Source of the DNA: Streptomyces ficellus
Lineage (GTDB): Bacteria > Actinomycetota > Actinomycetes > Streptomycetales > Streptomycetaceae
Reading direction: 5' to 3'
Length of the DNA: 64,000 nt
Assembly (NCBI RefSeq): GCF_009739905.1
Contig: NZ_CP034279.1
Location: 5,580,001 to 5,644,000 of the forward strand
The translations under genes were made by a program, and so were the position numbers. Below are positions 19,561-27,888 of the stretch, piece after piece; the first letter of the stretch is position 1; every line of letters begins with the position of its first letter. Under the pieces are notes generated by a model. That model did no database searches. It was not told the origin of the DNA and saw only the letters and a list, made by a program, of their open reading frames with translations.

Positions 19561-20354
19561 CACGCGCGCTCGCACACGAAGATCGCCGTACCCGGGATCA
19601 GGTTGCCGCGCAGGGGCGACCAGCCGCCCCACTCCTGGCTGTTCCAGGCGGGCCACTCCGGCTCGACCAGGTCCACCAGGCGGAACCCGCCCGCCACCAC
19701 GTCCCGCACCCGGTCCCCGAGGGTGCGGTGGTGCTCCACGTACAGGGCCCGCCCCGCGTCGTCCTGCTCCACATAAGGGGTGCGGTCGAAGTAGGAGGCC
19801 GACACGGACAGGCCCTCCGGCCCCGGCTCGTCGGGGAACGCCCACCGGATCGGATGGGTCACCGAGAACACCCACCGCCCGCCGGGCCTCAGCACCCTGC
19901 GCACCTCCCGGAACACCCGCACCGGATCGGCCACGAAGGGCACCGCCCCGTACGCCGAGCACGCCAGGTCGAAGGAGCCGTCCCGGAAGGGCAGCGCTCC
20001 GGCGTCGGCCTCCACCAGCGGCACGTCCGCCCCGATGCGCAGCGCGTGCTGGAGCTGGCGGTGCGACAGGTCCAGCGCGACCGGCCGGGCGCCCCGGGCG
20101 GCCAGCCAGCGCGAGCACTGGGCCGCGCCCGCGCCGATCTCCAGCACGTCCCGCCCCGCGACGTCCCCCAGCAGGCCCGCCCCGGCCTCGTCCAGCCCCT
20201 CCGGCCCCCATACGAAACGGTCGTCCCCGAGGAAGGCGCCGTGCTCGCTCTGGTACTCGTCCGCGTTCCGGTCCCACCAGCCGCGGCTCGCCCGGCTGCT
20301 CTCCTGGTCACCGGCGTGGCGCCGGGTTGCCTCAGGCTCGTACTCTTGGATCAT
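19560..20354 (-). CDS. Class I SAM-dependent methyltransferase
   Basis: A 264-residue Methyltransf_11-type enzyme. Motif I is VLEIGAGAAQCSRWLAARG (about residues 75-93), the acidic motif is ALDLSHRQL, and motif IV is FDLACSAYGAVPF. The C-terminal part (LVEPEWPAWNSQEWGGWSPLRGNLIPGTAIFVC) matches a widespread actinobacterial group of unknown substrate. ATG 20354 is the only plausible start. Its stop overlaps the hrpB start as TGATG, so the two genes form a leftward operon, divergent from rpsA. Confidence 0.85.
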   Translation of the reverse strand: MIQEYEPEATRRHAGDQESSRASRGWWDRNADEYQSEHGAFLGDDRFVWGPEGLDEAGAGLLGDVAGRDVLEIGAGAAQCSRWLAARGARPVALDLSHRQLQHALRIGADVPLVEADAGALPFRDGSFDLACSAYGAVPFVADPVRVFREVRRVLRPGGRWVFSVTHPIRWAFPDEPGPEGLSVSASYFDRTPYVEQDDAGRALYVEHHRTLGDRVRDVVAGGFRLVDLVEPEWPAWNSQEWGGWSPLRGNLIPGTAIFVCERA

Positions 20355-20477
20355 CCCGCCCGCCGTTGTAGGTTGCGCACGGCCTTCCGGAAGCGGCGGC
20401 CGCGGCCACGATGGCCTTGGGAAACTTTAAATGTGCCGGGAATACGACGTTCTGCCCCGGGTGTGCGCCTTCGCGCA

Positions 20478-20506
20478 TTGACCGTGTCCGGCCGTCCCCG
20501 TATGCT
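20478..20506 (+). promoter_or_regulatory. rpsA promoter and about 195-nt untranslated leader
   Basis: TTGACC (20478-20483), a 17-base spacer and TATGCT (20501-20506) form an excellent principal-sigma (HrdB) promoter. Transcription would start near 20513, leaving a leader of about 195 nt before the rpsA ATG at 20707. The leader has comparatively low GC and no recognised riboswitch. It may hold an S1 autoregulatory structure, as S1 autoregulates its own mRNA in other bacteria. Nothing else is seen between 20355 and 20477. Confidence 0.8.
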
Positions 20507-20706
20507 AAAGGTTGCGCTGCGGGCCTGCGCGCCTCAGACGGAGCAGGTCGCGCTCGCATCTGTTGTATGTCCCCTCGGTTGTCGAGGCGCCTCTCCCTCG
20601 CGGGATTCCGGCGCTTCCTTGGCTGTCCGGCTTCTTCAGCTGCGATACGGGCTCTCGGCGTAGCAGTACCTACGACTTCAATGTCCGTACCGGAGCCCTT
20701 TCCCAC

Positions 20707-22209
20707 ATGACGAGCAGCACCGAGACCACCGCCACCACCCCGCAGGTTGCGGTCAACGACATCGGTAACGAGGAAGCCTTCCTCGCCGCGATCGACGAGA
20801 CGATCAAGTACTTCAACGACGGCGACATCGTCGACGGCGTCATCGTGAAGGTCGACCGGGACGAGGTCCTGCTCGACATCGGTTACAAGACCGAAGGTGT
20901 CATCCCGAGCCGCGAGCTCTCGATCAAGCACGACGTCGACCCGAACGAGGTCGTCAAGGTCGGCGACGAGATCGAGGCCCTTGTTCTCCAGAAGGAGGAC
21001 AAGGAAGGCCGCCTGATCCTCTCGAAGAAGCGCGCCCAGTACGAGCGTGCCTGGGGCACCATCGAGAAGATCAAGGAAGAGGACGGCATCGTCACCGGTA
21101 CCGTCATCGAGGTCGTCAAGGGTGGTCTCATCCTCGACATCGGCCTCCGTGGCTTCCTGCCGGCCTCCCTCGTCGAGATGCGTCGTGTCCGCGACCTCCA
21201 GCCCTACGTGGGCAAGGAGCTCGAGGCGAAGATCATCGAGCTGGACAAGAACCGCAACAACGTGGTCCTGTCCCGCCGCGCCTGGCTCGAGCAGACCCAG
21301 TCCGAGGTGCGCCAGACGTTCCTCACGACCCTGCAGAAGGGTCAGGTCCGCTCCGGCGTCGTCTCCTCGATCGTCAACTTCGGTGCGTTCGTCGACCTGG
21401 GTGGCGTCGACGGTCTGGTCCACGTCTCCGAGCTGTCCTGGAAGCACATCGACCACCCGTCCGAGGTTGTCGAGGTCGGCCAGGAAGTCACCGTCGAGGT
21501 CCTCGACGTCGACATGGACCGCGAGCGTGTCTCCCTGTCGCTGAAGGCGACGCAGGAGGACCCGTGGCAGCAGTTCGCCCGTACGCACCAGATCGGTCAG
21601 GTCGTCCCGGGTAAGGTCACCAAGCTGGTTCCGTTCGGTGCGTTCGTCCGCGTGGACGAGGGCATCGAGGGTCTGGTCCACATCTCCGAGCTGGCCGAGC
21701 GCCACGTGGAGATCCCGGAGCAGGTCGTCCAGGTCAACGACGAGATCTTCGTCAAGGTCATCGACATCGACCTCGAGCGTCGTCGCATCAGCCTCTCGCT
21801 GAAGCAGGCCAACGAGTCCTTCGGTGCCGACCCGGCCTCGGTCGAGTTCGACCCGACCCTGTACGGCATGGCCGCGTCGTACGACGACCAGGGGAACTAC
21901 ATCTACCCCGAGGGCTTCGACCCGGAGACCAACGACTGGCTCGAGGGCTACGAGACGCAGCGCGAGGCCTGGGAGACCCAGTACGCCGAGGCGCAGCAGC
22001 GCTTCGAGCAGCACCAGGCCCAGGTCATCAAGTCCCGCGAGGCCGACGAGGCCGCCGCTGCCGAGGGTGGCCCCGCCGCTCCGGCCGGTGCCCCGGCGGG
22101 CGCCTCCGGCGGCTCGTACTCCTCGGAGTCGGACGACAACTCCGGCGCCCTGGCGTCGGACGAGGCCCTGGCTGCCCTCCGCGAGAAGCTGGCCGGCGGC
22201 CAGAGCTGA
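20707..22209 (+). CDS. rpsA: 30S ribosomal protein S1
   Basis: The 500-residue protein has four S1 RNA-binding repeats (approximately residues 38-108, 124-190, 210-278 and 295-365), the actinobacterial number, against six in E. coli. An acidic Ala/Glu-rich C-terminal tail with Ser/Gly follows. It recruits mRNA to the 30S subunit. ATG 20707 is preceded by GGAG and a single transcription unit with its own strong promoter and terminator. Codon use is strongly biased and its GC is a little lower than that of its neighbours, as expected for a highly expressed gene. Confidence 0.97.
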   Translation: MTSSTETTATTPQVAVNDIGNEEAFLAAIDETIKYFNDGDIVDGVIVKVDRDEVLLDIGYKTEGVIPSRELSIKHDVDPNEVVKVGDEIEALVLQKEDKEGRLILSKKRAQYERAWGTIEKIKEEDGIVTGTVIEVVKGGLILDIGLRGFLPASLVEMRRVRDLQPYVGKELEAKIIELDKNRNNVVLSRRAWLEQTQSEVRQTFLTTLQKGQVRSGVVSSIVNFGAFVDLGGVDGLVHVSELSWKHIDHPSEVVEVGQEVTVEVLDVDMDRERVSLSLKATQEDPWQQFARTHQIGQVVPGKVTKLVPFGAFVRVDEGIEGLVHISELAERHVEIPEQVVQVNDEIFVKVIDIDLERRRISLSLKQANESFGADPASVEFDPTLYGMAASYDDQGNYIYPEGFDPETNDWLEGYETQREAWETQYAEAQQRFEQHQAQVIKSREADEAAAAEGGPAAPAGAPAGASGGSYSSESDDNSGALASDEALAALREKLAGGQS

Positions 22210-22243
22210 ACCCCTGGTTCAGCGCTGAGCAGTAGGCAGTAGC

Positions 22244-22279
22244 ACTGAGGCCCGTCCCCGAAAGGGGGCGGGCCTCAGT
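22244..22279 (+). terminator. Terminator of rpsA
   Basis: A 16-bp stem (one G-T type mismatch) from ACTGAGGCCCG at 22244 to CGGGCCTCAGT ending 22279, closed by a GAAA tetraloop. It lies 35 bases after the rpsA stop. Confidence 0.85.
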
Positions 22280-22384
22280 CGTGTTCGTGACGGAGACCCG
22301 GCGGTGAAGACTCTCCGGGCCGCCGGGGAATGCCCGTACGCCGGGCGGCGTTCTTCCCGACGAACACGAGGAGGAGCGGTAATC

Positions 22385-23323
22385 GTGCTTGATCCGCAGG
22401 ATTTGTACGCATGGGAGCCGAAGGGCCTGGCCGTCGTCGACATGGCGCTGGCACAGGAGTCGGCCGGCCTGGTCATGCTCTACCACTTCGACGGATACAT
22501 CGACGCGGGTGAGACCGGCGACCAGATCGTCGACGGCCTGCTGGAGTCGCTGCCCCACCAGGTCGTGGCCCGCTTCGACCACGACCGGCTCGTGGACTAC
22601 CGCGCGCGTCGCCCGCTGCTCACCTTCAGGCGCGACCGCTGGACGGGGTACGAGACCCCGGCCATGGAGGTCCGCCTCGTCCAGGACGCCACCGGGGCGC
22701 CGTTCCTGCTGCTGTCCGGGCCGGAGCCGGACGTCGAGTGGGAGCGGTTCGCCGCCGCCGTACGGCAGATCGTCGAGCGGCTCGGGGTGCGGCTCTCGGT
22801 CAACTTCCACGGCATCCCCATGGGCGTCCCCCACACCCGCCCCGTCGGCATCACCCCGCACGGCAACCGCACCGACCTGATGCCGGGGCATCGCAGCCCC
22901 TTCGACGAGGCGCAGGTGCCGGGCAGCGCCGAAGCGCTCGTCGAGTACCGGCTCATGGAAGCCGGGCACGACGTCCTGGGCGTCGCCGCCCACGTCCCGC
23001 ACTACGTGGCCCGCTCCTCCTACCCGGACGCGGCGCTGACCGCCCTGGAAGCGATCACGGCGGCCACCGGCCTGGTCCTGCCGGGCCTCGCGCACTCGCT
23101 GCGCACGGAGGCCCAGCGCACCCAGACCGAGATAGAGCGCCAGATCGGCGAGGGCGACGAGGAGCTGACCGCGCTCGTCCAGGGCCTTGAGCACCAGTAC
23201 GACGCGATGGCGGGCGCCGAGACGCGCGGCAGCCTGGTCGCCGAGCCGGTGGACCTGCCGTCGGCGGACGAGCTGGGCCGCGAGTTTGAGCGCTTCCTCG
23301 CCGAGCGGGAGGGCGATCTCTAG
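22385..23323 (+). CDS. PAC2 (proteasome assembly chaperone) family protein
   Basis: A 312-residue protein of the archaeal/actinobacterial PAC2 ATP-grasp-like family. Recognisable stretches are LVMLYHFDGYIDAGETGDQIVDGLL, DYRARRPLL, FLLLSGPEPDVEWERFA and PHTRPVGITPHGN. Actinobacteria have 20S proteasomes, and this family is suspected of a role in their assembly or in related protein quality control, but direct evidence is lacking. GTG 22385 is preceded by GAGGAGCGG at good spacing. It lies between the rpsA terminator and coaE and is probably monocistronic. Confidence 0.82.
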   Translation: MLDPQDLYAWEPKGLAVVDMALAQESAGLVMLYHFDGYIDAGETGDQIVDGLLESLPHQVVARFDHDRLVDYRARRPLLTFRRDRWTGYETPAMEVRLVQDATGAPFLLLSGPEPDVEWERFAAAVRQIVERLGVRLSVNFHGIPMGVPHTRPVGITPHGNRTDLMPGHRSPFDEAQVPGSAEALVEYRLMEAGHDVLGVAAHVPHYVARSSYPDAALTALEAITAATGLVLPGLAHSLRTEAQRTQTEIERQIGEGDEELTALVQGLEHQYDAMAGAETRGSLVAEPVDLPSADELGREFERFLAEREGDL

Positions 23324-23382
23324 GGAGTGTCCGGCGGGAGCCCGGTGGGGGCTCGGCGGGGCGAGGGCCTAGGCTGCGGCAC

Positions 23383-23982
23383 ATGCTGAAGGTTGGGTTG
23401 ACCGGCGGAATCGGCGCCGGAAAGAGCGAGGTGTCAAGGCTCCTGTCCTCCTACGGGGCGGTGGTGGTCGACGCCGACAAGATCGCCCGTGAGGTCGTCG
23501 AGCCCGGAACGCCGGGGCTCGCGGCCGTGGTGGAGGCGTTCGGGCCGGAGGTCCTCACGGCCGGGGGCGCCCTCGACCGCCCGAAGCTCGGCTCTATCGT
23601 CTTCTCCGACCCCGAACGGCTGGCCACGCTGAACGCGATCGTCCACCCCCTCGTCGGCGCCCGCTCGGCCGAGCTGGAGGCGGCCGCCGGGCCGGACGCG
23701 GTGGTCGTCCACGACGTCCCGCTGCTCACCGAGAACGGCCTGGCCCCGCTCTACGACGTCGTGGTGGTCGTCGACGCGTCCCCCGAGACCCAGCTGGACC
23801 GGCTCCAGCGGCTGCGCGGGATGACCGAGGACGAGGCCCGTGCCCGGATGGCCGCGCAGGCCACCCGGGAGCAGCGGCGAGCCGTCGCGGACCTGGTCGT
23901 CGACAACGACGGCCCCCTGGAGGCGCTGGAACCCCAGGTGCGCGAGGTGTGGGCCCGGCTCGCCGGACACGCCGCCGCGTAA
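23383..23982 (+). CDS. coaE: Dephospho-CoA kinase
   Basis: The 199-residue enzyme phosphorylates the 3'-hydroxyl of dephospho-CoA, the last step of coenzyme A synthesis. The P-loop GLTGGIGAGKS lies at residues 5-15, the lid/CoA-binding motif VVVDADKIAREVV follows, and HDVPLLTE is near residue 110; all are typical of CoaE. Length agrees with bacterial CoaE (about 200). Its position shortly after rpsA is usual in streptomycetes. Confidence 0.95.
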   Translation: MLKVGLTGGIGAGKSEVSRLLSSYGAVVVDADKIAREVVEPGTPGLAAVVEAFGPEVLTAGGALDRPKLGSIVFSDPERLATLNAIVHPLVGARSAELEAAAGPDAVVVHDVPLLTENGLAPLYDVVVVVDASPETQLDRLQRLRGMTEDEARARMAAQATREQRRAVADLVVDNDGPLEALEPQVREVWARLAGHAAA

Positions 23983-24069
23983 GGGCCGCCGCCAAGGGGG
24001 GCGGGTGGGCCGGGGCGGAGGAATACCGCCCGTCCCGCGCATGTTGAAGAGCCGGAGCGAGGGAAGGAT

Positions 24070-24468
24070 GTGAGCGTGCCCGAGACCAACCCGGAGACCC
24101 ACGTGATCGACTACCGCGCGGCGGAGCAGCTCCTCGCCGCCCGTGACCCTCGCGGTGCCGTCAAGCTCCTCGATTCCGTGATCGCCGCCCACCCGGACAA
24201 CACCGCGGCCCGCCTGCTGCGCGCCCGTGCCTTCTTCGCCGCCGCCCAGCTGCGTCCCGCGGAGCTGGAGTTCGAACTGGTGCTGGAGCGGGAGCCGGAC
24301 AACGCCTTCGCGCACTTCGCGCTGGCCCGCACCTTCCAGCGCTCCGGCCGCCCCGAGCAGGCCAAGCGGCACTTCCGGCTCGCCGCCGCGCTCGACCCCA
24401 AGCCGGAGTACCTGGAGGCGGCCCGCTTCCCCGTCGACTTCCCCTCCGACGTGCCTCCGGAGGAGTAG
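24070..24468 (+). CDS. Small tetratricopeptide-repeat protein
   Basis: A 132-residue protein made almost entirely of three TPR-like helix pairs (DYRAAEQLLAARDPRGAVKLLDSVIAAHPDNTAARLLRARAFF and the following AHFALARTFQRSGRPEQAKRHFRLAAALDP). It probably scaffolds protein interactions; partners are unknown. GTG 24070 has GAGGGAAGGA close upstream. It follows coaE by 87 bases, and conserved synteny suggests co-transcription. Confidence 0.8.
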   Translation: MSVPETNPETHVIDYRAAEQLLAARDPRGAVKLLDSVIAAHPDNTAARLLRARAFFAAAQLRPAELEFELVLEREPDNAFAHFALARTFQRSGRPEQAKRHFRLAAALDPKPEYLEAARFPVDFPSDVPPEE

Positions 24469-24496
24469 GCCCGGGTCAGGCCCTTGTCCGGGGCCG

Positions 24497-24519
24497 TTGT
24501 CAGACCTGCCCCGTAACGT
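24497..24519 (+). promoter_or_regulatory. Orphan PafBC-type DNA-damage promoter
   Basis: TTGTCAGAC (24497-24505), exactly eight bases, then TAACGT (24514-24519). The spacing and both boxes match the snf2 promoter at 29395-29417, and the sequences after it are also similar, including GGGGAGG before an ATG. No established repair gene follows; only a short frame does. Confidence 0.65.
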
Positions 24520-24555
24520 CGTGAACCGACGAGCACCCTGGGGAGGGGCACGACC

Positions 24556-24780
24556 ATGGGATTCGCCTCGGCGTGGGCCATCACCGCGCACACGGCTTTC
24601 CCGTCGCGGCGACCCGGCCAGCGTCCGCTGCCGGGTACCGCCCGTCGACCAGCGGCGATGCCGCCGAGAGAACTCCCGGGCCGAACCGTCGGCCGGGTCC
24701 GTCAGCCGGGTCCGTCGGTCGGGTCCGTCAGCCGGACACGTTCTCTTCCTCGGGGAGCAGGTGGGCCAGCAGCAGTTTGA
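24556..24780 (+). CDS. Possible short or truncated damage-inducible ORF
   Basis: A 74-codon frame starting with ATG 24556, with a strong RBS (GGGGAGGGG, about seven bases upstream) and the PafBC-type promoter above. The first 15 residues (MGFASAWAITAHTAF) look protein-like. The remainder is Arg/Pro/Gly-rich and runs 53 bases antisense into the convergent membrane-protein gene. I do not recognise it. It may be the remnant of a gene that lost its body, or a genuine small protein. The promoter and RBS are better supported than the coding sequence. Confidence 0.3.
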   Translation: MGFASAWAITAHTAFPSRRPGQRPLPGTARRPAAMPPRELPGRTVGRVRQPGPSVGSVSRTRSLPRGAGGPAAV

Positions 24781-25294
24781 TCACCAGAACGGGCGCGAAC
24801 CAGGCCAGTTCGCGCGGTAGGTCCGCCCCGGTCGACGTCACCGTGATCGCCATCGCGGAGGCGGCGAAGGCGACCGGCCGCCGCAGGTTCGCCGGGGCGG
24901 CCAGCACGACTGCCGCCCCGCCCAGCACGACACCGTAGACGACACCGGCGGCGGCCCAGCCGAACCCCGGGACGAGCAGGGCCAGGACGAACGGCTGGAC
25001 ATGGACCGCCACGAAGGTGAGGTGGTGCCGAGCCGTACGCCCCGGCCGGTGGAAGCGGCGCTTGGCGGACCGGGTGGCGTTGACGACCGTGCCGCCGAAC
25101 AGGTCGAAGGCCACCACGGCGACCACGATCAGCGGCAGCGCCGCGTACCCGGCGTGCAGAGCGAGGGCCACGGCGAACACGGTGCCCGCCAGCGCGCCCG
25201 CGTAACAGACGATCCGCTCGCCCCGGTCGGCCCGCGGCACCACCAACTGCGCGTCGAGCCACCGGACCGCCGTCATGGATCCCGTGGTCCTCAC
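24728..25294 (-). CDS. Integral membrane protein coupled to TetR gene
   Basis: A 188-residue protein with five or six hydrophobic segments (for example CYAGALAGTVFAVALALHAGYAALPLIVVAVVAFDLF and WFAPVLVIKLLLAHLLP). No catalytic motif is evident; it may belong to a family of small uncharacterised actinobacterial membrane proteins. GTG 25294 overlaps the TetR stop as GTGA, which implies translational coupling. ATG 25276 is the alternative start. It is likely the target of the adjacent repressor. Confidence 0.72.
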   Translation of the reverse strand: MRTTGSMTAVRWLDAQLVVPRADRGERIVCYAGALAGTVFAVALALHAGYAALPLIVVAVVAFDLFGGTVVNATRSAKRRFHRPGRTARHHLTFVAVHVQPFVLALLVPGFGWAAAGVVYGVVLGGAAVVLAAPANLRRPVAFAASAMAITVTSTGADLPRELAWFAPVLVIKLLLAHLLPEEENVSG

Positions 25295-25908
25295 ACCCGC
25301 TCCCTGCGGCGCAGGCCCTCGACGCACACCTCGACGATCGGCGTGGCCAAATCCGTGATCGGCAGTGCCGGATCGACGATCCACTGCAGGAGGCAGCCCT
25401 CGATCGCCCCGACGACGACGGCGGCGTGGCCTTCGCCCACCCCGGCGCGGAGGGTCCCCTGGGCCTCGGCTGCGGCGAGCAGTTCGGCGATCACCGCGCG
25501 GTGGTCGCGGTAGACGGCCGCGATGTCCACCGGGGAAGCGTCTCCCCGCCGTCCCTCGGCCCACAGGTCGACGAGGATCCGGGTGAGTTCCGGCTCTGCC
25601 GAGACCATCCCCACCACCGACCGCACCAGCGAGGCGATCCGCTCCAGGGCGTCCCCCGTGCCGGTACGGGCCTGCTGGATCAGTGTCCGGGAACCGGCCT
25701 CGTACGCCTCGAACGCGGCCGTGAGCAGGGCTTCCCTGCTGTCGAAGTAGAGGTAGACGCTGCCCTTGGCGACCCCTGCCTCTTTGGCGATGTCGTCCAC
25801 CCGCGTCGCGGCGAAGCCCTGCCGGGCGAAGACCCGCACGGCGGCGCCCAAGATCATGTCCCGACGGGCCGCCGAGTCGACTTTCCGTGGCATCGGACCA
25901 GCTCTCAT
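25291..25908 (-). CDS. TetR/AcrR family transcriptional regulator
   Basis: A 205-residue regulator. The N-terminal HTH (about residues 14-60: MILGAAVRVFARQGFAATRVDDIAKEAGVAKGSVYLYFDSREALL) is a textbook TetR domain. The C-terminal ligand-binding half has no specific motif. Start ATG 25908 is one base from the operator, while ATG 25893 with GAGAG upstream is also possible. It presumably represses itself and the coupled membrane protein through the palindrome at 25910-25931. The inducer is unknown. Confidence 0.9.
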   Translation of the reverse strand: MRAGPMPRKVDSAARRDMILGAAVRVFARQGFAATRVDDIAKEAGVAKGSVYLYFDSREALLTAAFEAYEAGSRTLIQQARTGTGDALERIASLVRSVVGMVSAEPELTRILVDLWAEGRRGDASPVDIAAVYRDHRAVIAELLAAAEAQGTLRAGVGEGHAAVVVGAIEGCLLQWIVDPALPITDLATPIVEVCVEGLRRRERV

Positions 25909-25909
25909 A

Positions 25910-25931
25910 GATGACTGACTGGTCAGTCATC
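25910..25931. promoter_or_regulatory. TetR operator
   Basis: Perfect 10-bp arms, GATGACTGAC (25910-25919) and its complement (25922-25931), flank a central TG. The palindrome touches the TetR start codon region, so binding would block initiation: a classical autoregulatory site. TGACTGAC/GTCAGTCA arms are typical of AcrR/QacR-like TetR operators. Confidence 0.8.
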
Positions 25932-26114
25932 ATGGGTGCTCCGGGTGCCCCCGTCAACCCCGCCGTCACCGATGCCATATCGGTTTCGGGGCCGCCCGCG
26001 TTCCTGGTGAGCAGGTGGCAGCCTTCCCGATCCGTCGGCAGGACGAGCGCGGTTGCAGCTCGGGTCGGGGCACTGGTCGAGCACGGCGGCCCTCCCGGGT
26101 GATCCGGACACTTC

Positions 26115-26426
26115 CTAGCCGCCCCCGTCGTGCGGCCCGCCGCCCCGGCGCGCGTCGCCGTACCGCCCGTCGTCCGGTTCGTACGGTGGGACGTCGCGTC
26201 CCGGTTGGTAGTGCGGGCCCTGGCGGATGTGGCGCACGATGAGCGCCAGGTCGACCAGGACGACCAGGGCCAGGAGCCCGCAGGCCGCCGCCCAGCCGGG
26301 CCGGCCGGCCAGGGCGAAGGCCGCCGTTCCGGCGCCCGCCCAGATGAGGCCCCAGACCGCCAGCCAGAAGCGGATCCGGAGGGGACTGCGGGCGGTCCTC
26401 GGTTCACTGCCGGTACGCGTACGCAT
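26115..26426 (-). CDS. DUF6343-like small membrane protein
   Basis: A 103-residue protein that opens MRTRTGSEPRTARSPLRIRFWLA and has two hydrophobic helices (about residues 18-40 and 45-65). A hydrophilic Tyr/Asp/Gly tail follows. The RTGxEPxTARSPLRLR opening is what I associate with the DUF6343 family of streptomycetes; function is unknown. ATG 26426 is preceded by AGGAG at good spacing. An upstream in-frame start (26483) lacks an RBS. It is divergent from the methyltransferase gene. Confidence 0.68.
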   Translation of the reverse strand: MRTRTGSEPRTARSPLRIRFWLAVWGLIWAGAGTAAFALAGRPGWAAACGLLALVVLVDLALIVRHIRQGPHYQPGRDVPPYEPDDGRYGDARRGGGPHDGGG

Positions 26427-26530
26427 GGTGATCGCTCTCCTGCCTGCCGGGTACCCGGCCGTGGACCGATCGATCCCGGCCACATCACCGCGTGGCGGAA
26501 CGGGCCCGTGCGGCCGGCCGTTCAGAGCAC

Positions 26531-27238
26531 ATGAGCGGACGAATGCGTGAGGGATACGAGGGCACGGGTCCCGGCGCGATCACGCCGGACGGTTGCGCGG
26601 TCGACCTGTACAGCAGGCTCGTGGCGGGCGCCGAGCCCGGCATCGTGGCCGCCGCCGTGCCGGCGGGGGCGACCATGCTGGAACTGGGCAGCGGGGTGGG
26701 CCGCCTCACCCTGCCGCTGTCGGAGCGCGGGCTGACGGTGACCGCCGTGGACGAGTCGGCCGAGATGCTGGCACGGGTACGTGAGCGGGTCCCCGGCATC
26801 AGGACCGTACAGAGCCCGATCGAGACGCTGGACCTGGAGGAGCGGTTCGACGTCGTACTACTGGCGTCGTTCCTGGTGCACACCGGTGACCGCGCGGTGC
26901 GCGACGGGCTGCTCGCGGCCTGCCGGCGGCACGTGGCGGACGACGGGTGCGTACTGGTCCAGCGCGAAGGCGTCGACTGGCACACCCGGGTGCCGCGCGA
27001 GCGCGAGGACCCGTCCGGGTGCACGGTGCGGATCGCCTCGGCGGAGCCCGTCGGGGACGGGGTGAACTCGGTGGTGGCCGAGTACGTCTTTCCCGACGCC
27101 CGCTGGACGCAGACGTTCCGCTCACGGCCCCTGACGAAAGGGGACTTCGAGGCGTGCCTGGACGCGGCCGGCCTCACCGTCGAGACGTATCTGACCGACG
27201 ACGGCACGTGGGTGCGGGCGCGGCCGAAGCACCGATGA
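26531..27238 (+). CDS. Class I SAM-dependent methyltransferase
   Basis: A 235-residue enzyme beginning MSGRMREGYEGTGPGAITPDGCAV. The glycine-rich SAM motif LELGSGVGRLTLPL is near residue 58, the acidic loop TAVDESAEML follows, and the motif IV region is FDVVLLASFLVH. The substrate is unknown. A GTG at 26492 would add 13 residues, but the conserved family start corresponds to MREGYEG, so I chose ATG 26531. There is no visible operon partner; DoxX follows after 75 bases. Confidence 0.82.
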   Translation: MSGRMREGYEGTGPGAITPDGCAVDLYSRLVAGAEPGIVAAAVPAGATMLELGSGVGRLTLPLSERGLTVTAVDESAEMLARVRERVPGIRTVQSPIETLDLEERFDVVLLASFLVHTGDRAVRDGLLAACRRHVADDGCVLVQREGVDWHTRVPREREDPSGCTVRIASAEPVGDGVNSVVAEYVFPDARWTQTFRSRPLTKGDFEACLDAAGLTVETYLTDDGTWVRARPKHR

Positions 27239-27313
27239 GTTCCGGGCGGCCCTCGGGTCTACCCCTCCGACAGCGACACACCGCACGGGCAACGCCCGCA
27301 GGAGGAGACCGAC

Positions 27314-27757
27314 ATGACCGCCACCACCCCCGCCACCGCCACCGGCCCCGCCCTCGCCACCGCCCCCGCCCTCTCCCGCCGGGCGAACACCGGAGTGTGG
27401 GCGCTCCAGATCGTCCTGGCCCTGTTCTTCGCGATCCCGAGCGCCGGGCCCAAGCTGGTCGGGCACTCCTCGGCGGCGGTGTCCTTCGACGCGATCGGCT
27501 TCGGCGACTGGTTCATGTACCTGGTGGGCGGCCTCGAACTGGCCGGCGCCGTCGCCCTGGTGATCCCCGCCCTGTCCGGGGTGGCGGCTCTCGCGCTCAT
27601 CGGCGTGATGGGCGGCGCCGTGGTCGCCCAGATCGCCTACCTGGGCGCCGAGTTCTGGTACACCCCGGTCGTGTTCGCGGTGCTGCTCGCCGTCGTCGCC
27701 CGGGCCCGCCGCGCGGACACCGCCCGGCTGGTGGCGCGGGTCCGCGGCCGTGGGTGA
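27314..27757 (+). CDS. DoxX family membrane protein
   Basis: A 147-residue four-helix membrane protein. The hydrophobic segments and the pattern LQIVLALFFAIPSAGPKLVGH then VGGLELAGAVALVIPALSG are typical of DoxX/DoxD-like proteins, linked to redox homeostasis in mycobacteria. GCAGGAGG sits ten bases before the ATG. Specific function here is unknown. Confidence 0.82.
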   Translation: MTATTPATATGPALATAPALSRRANTGVWALQIVLALFFAIPSAGPKLVGHSSAAVSFDAIGFGDWFMYLVGGLELAGAVALVIPALSGVAALALIGVMGGAVVAQIAYLGAEFWYTPVVFAVLLAVVARARRADTARLVARVRGRG

Positions 27758-27770
27758 GCCGGGCGGGAGG

Positions 27771-27849
27771 CGGGACGCCGACCGGGAGCGCCTTCACGCG
27801 GGGCAGTGCCGGGACGTCGACCGGGAAGCGCCTTTACGCGGGGCGACGC
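27771..27849 (+). repeat. Tandem duplication of a 39-40 bp unit
   Basis: Two adjacent copies (27771-27809 and 27810-27849), each running CGGGACG-CGACCGGGA-GCGCCTT-ACGCGGGGC, differ at a handful of positions. They lie between the DoxX stop and the carboxylesterase RBS. Confidence 0.8.
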
Positions 27850-27888
27850 GGCGCGGTACGAGAGAGGCACCTGACGAAGGAGGGGCCC

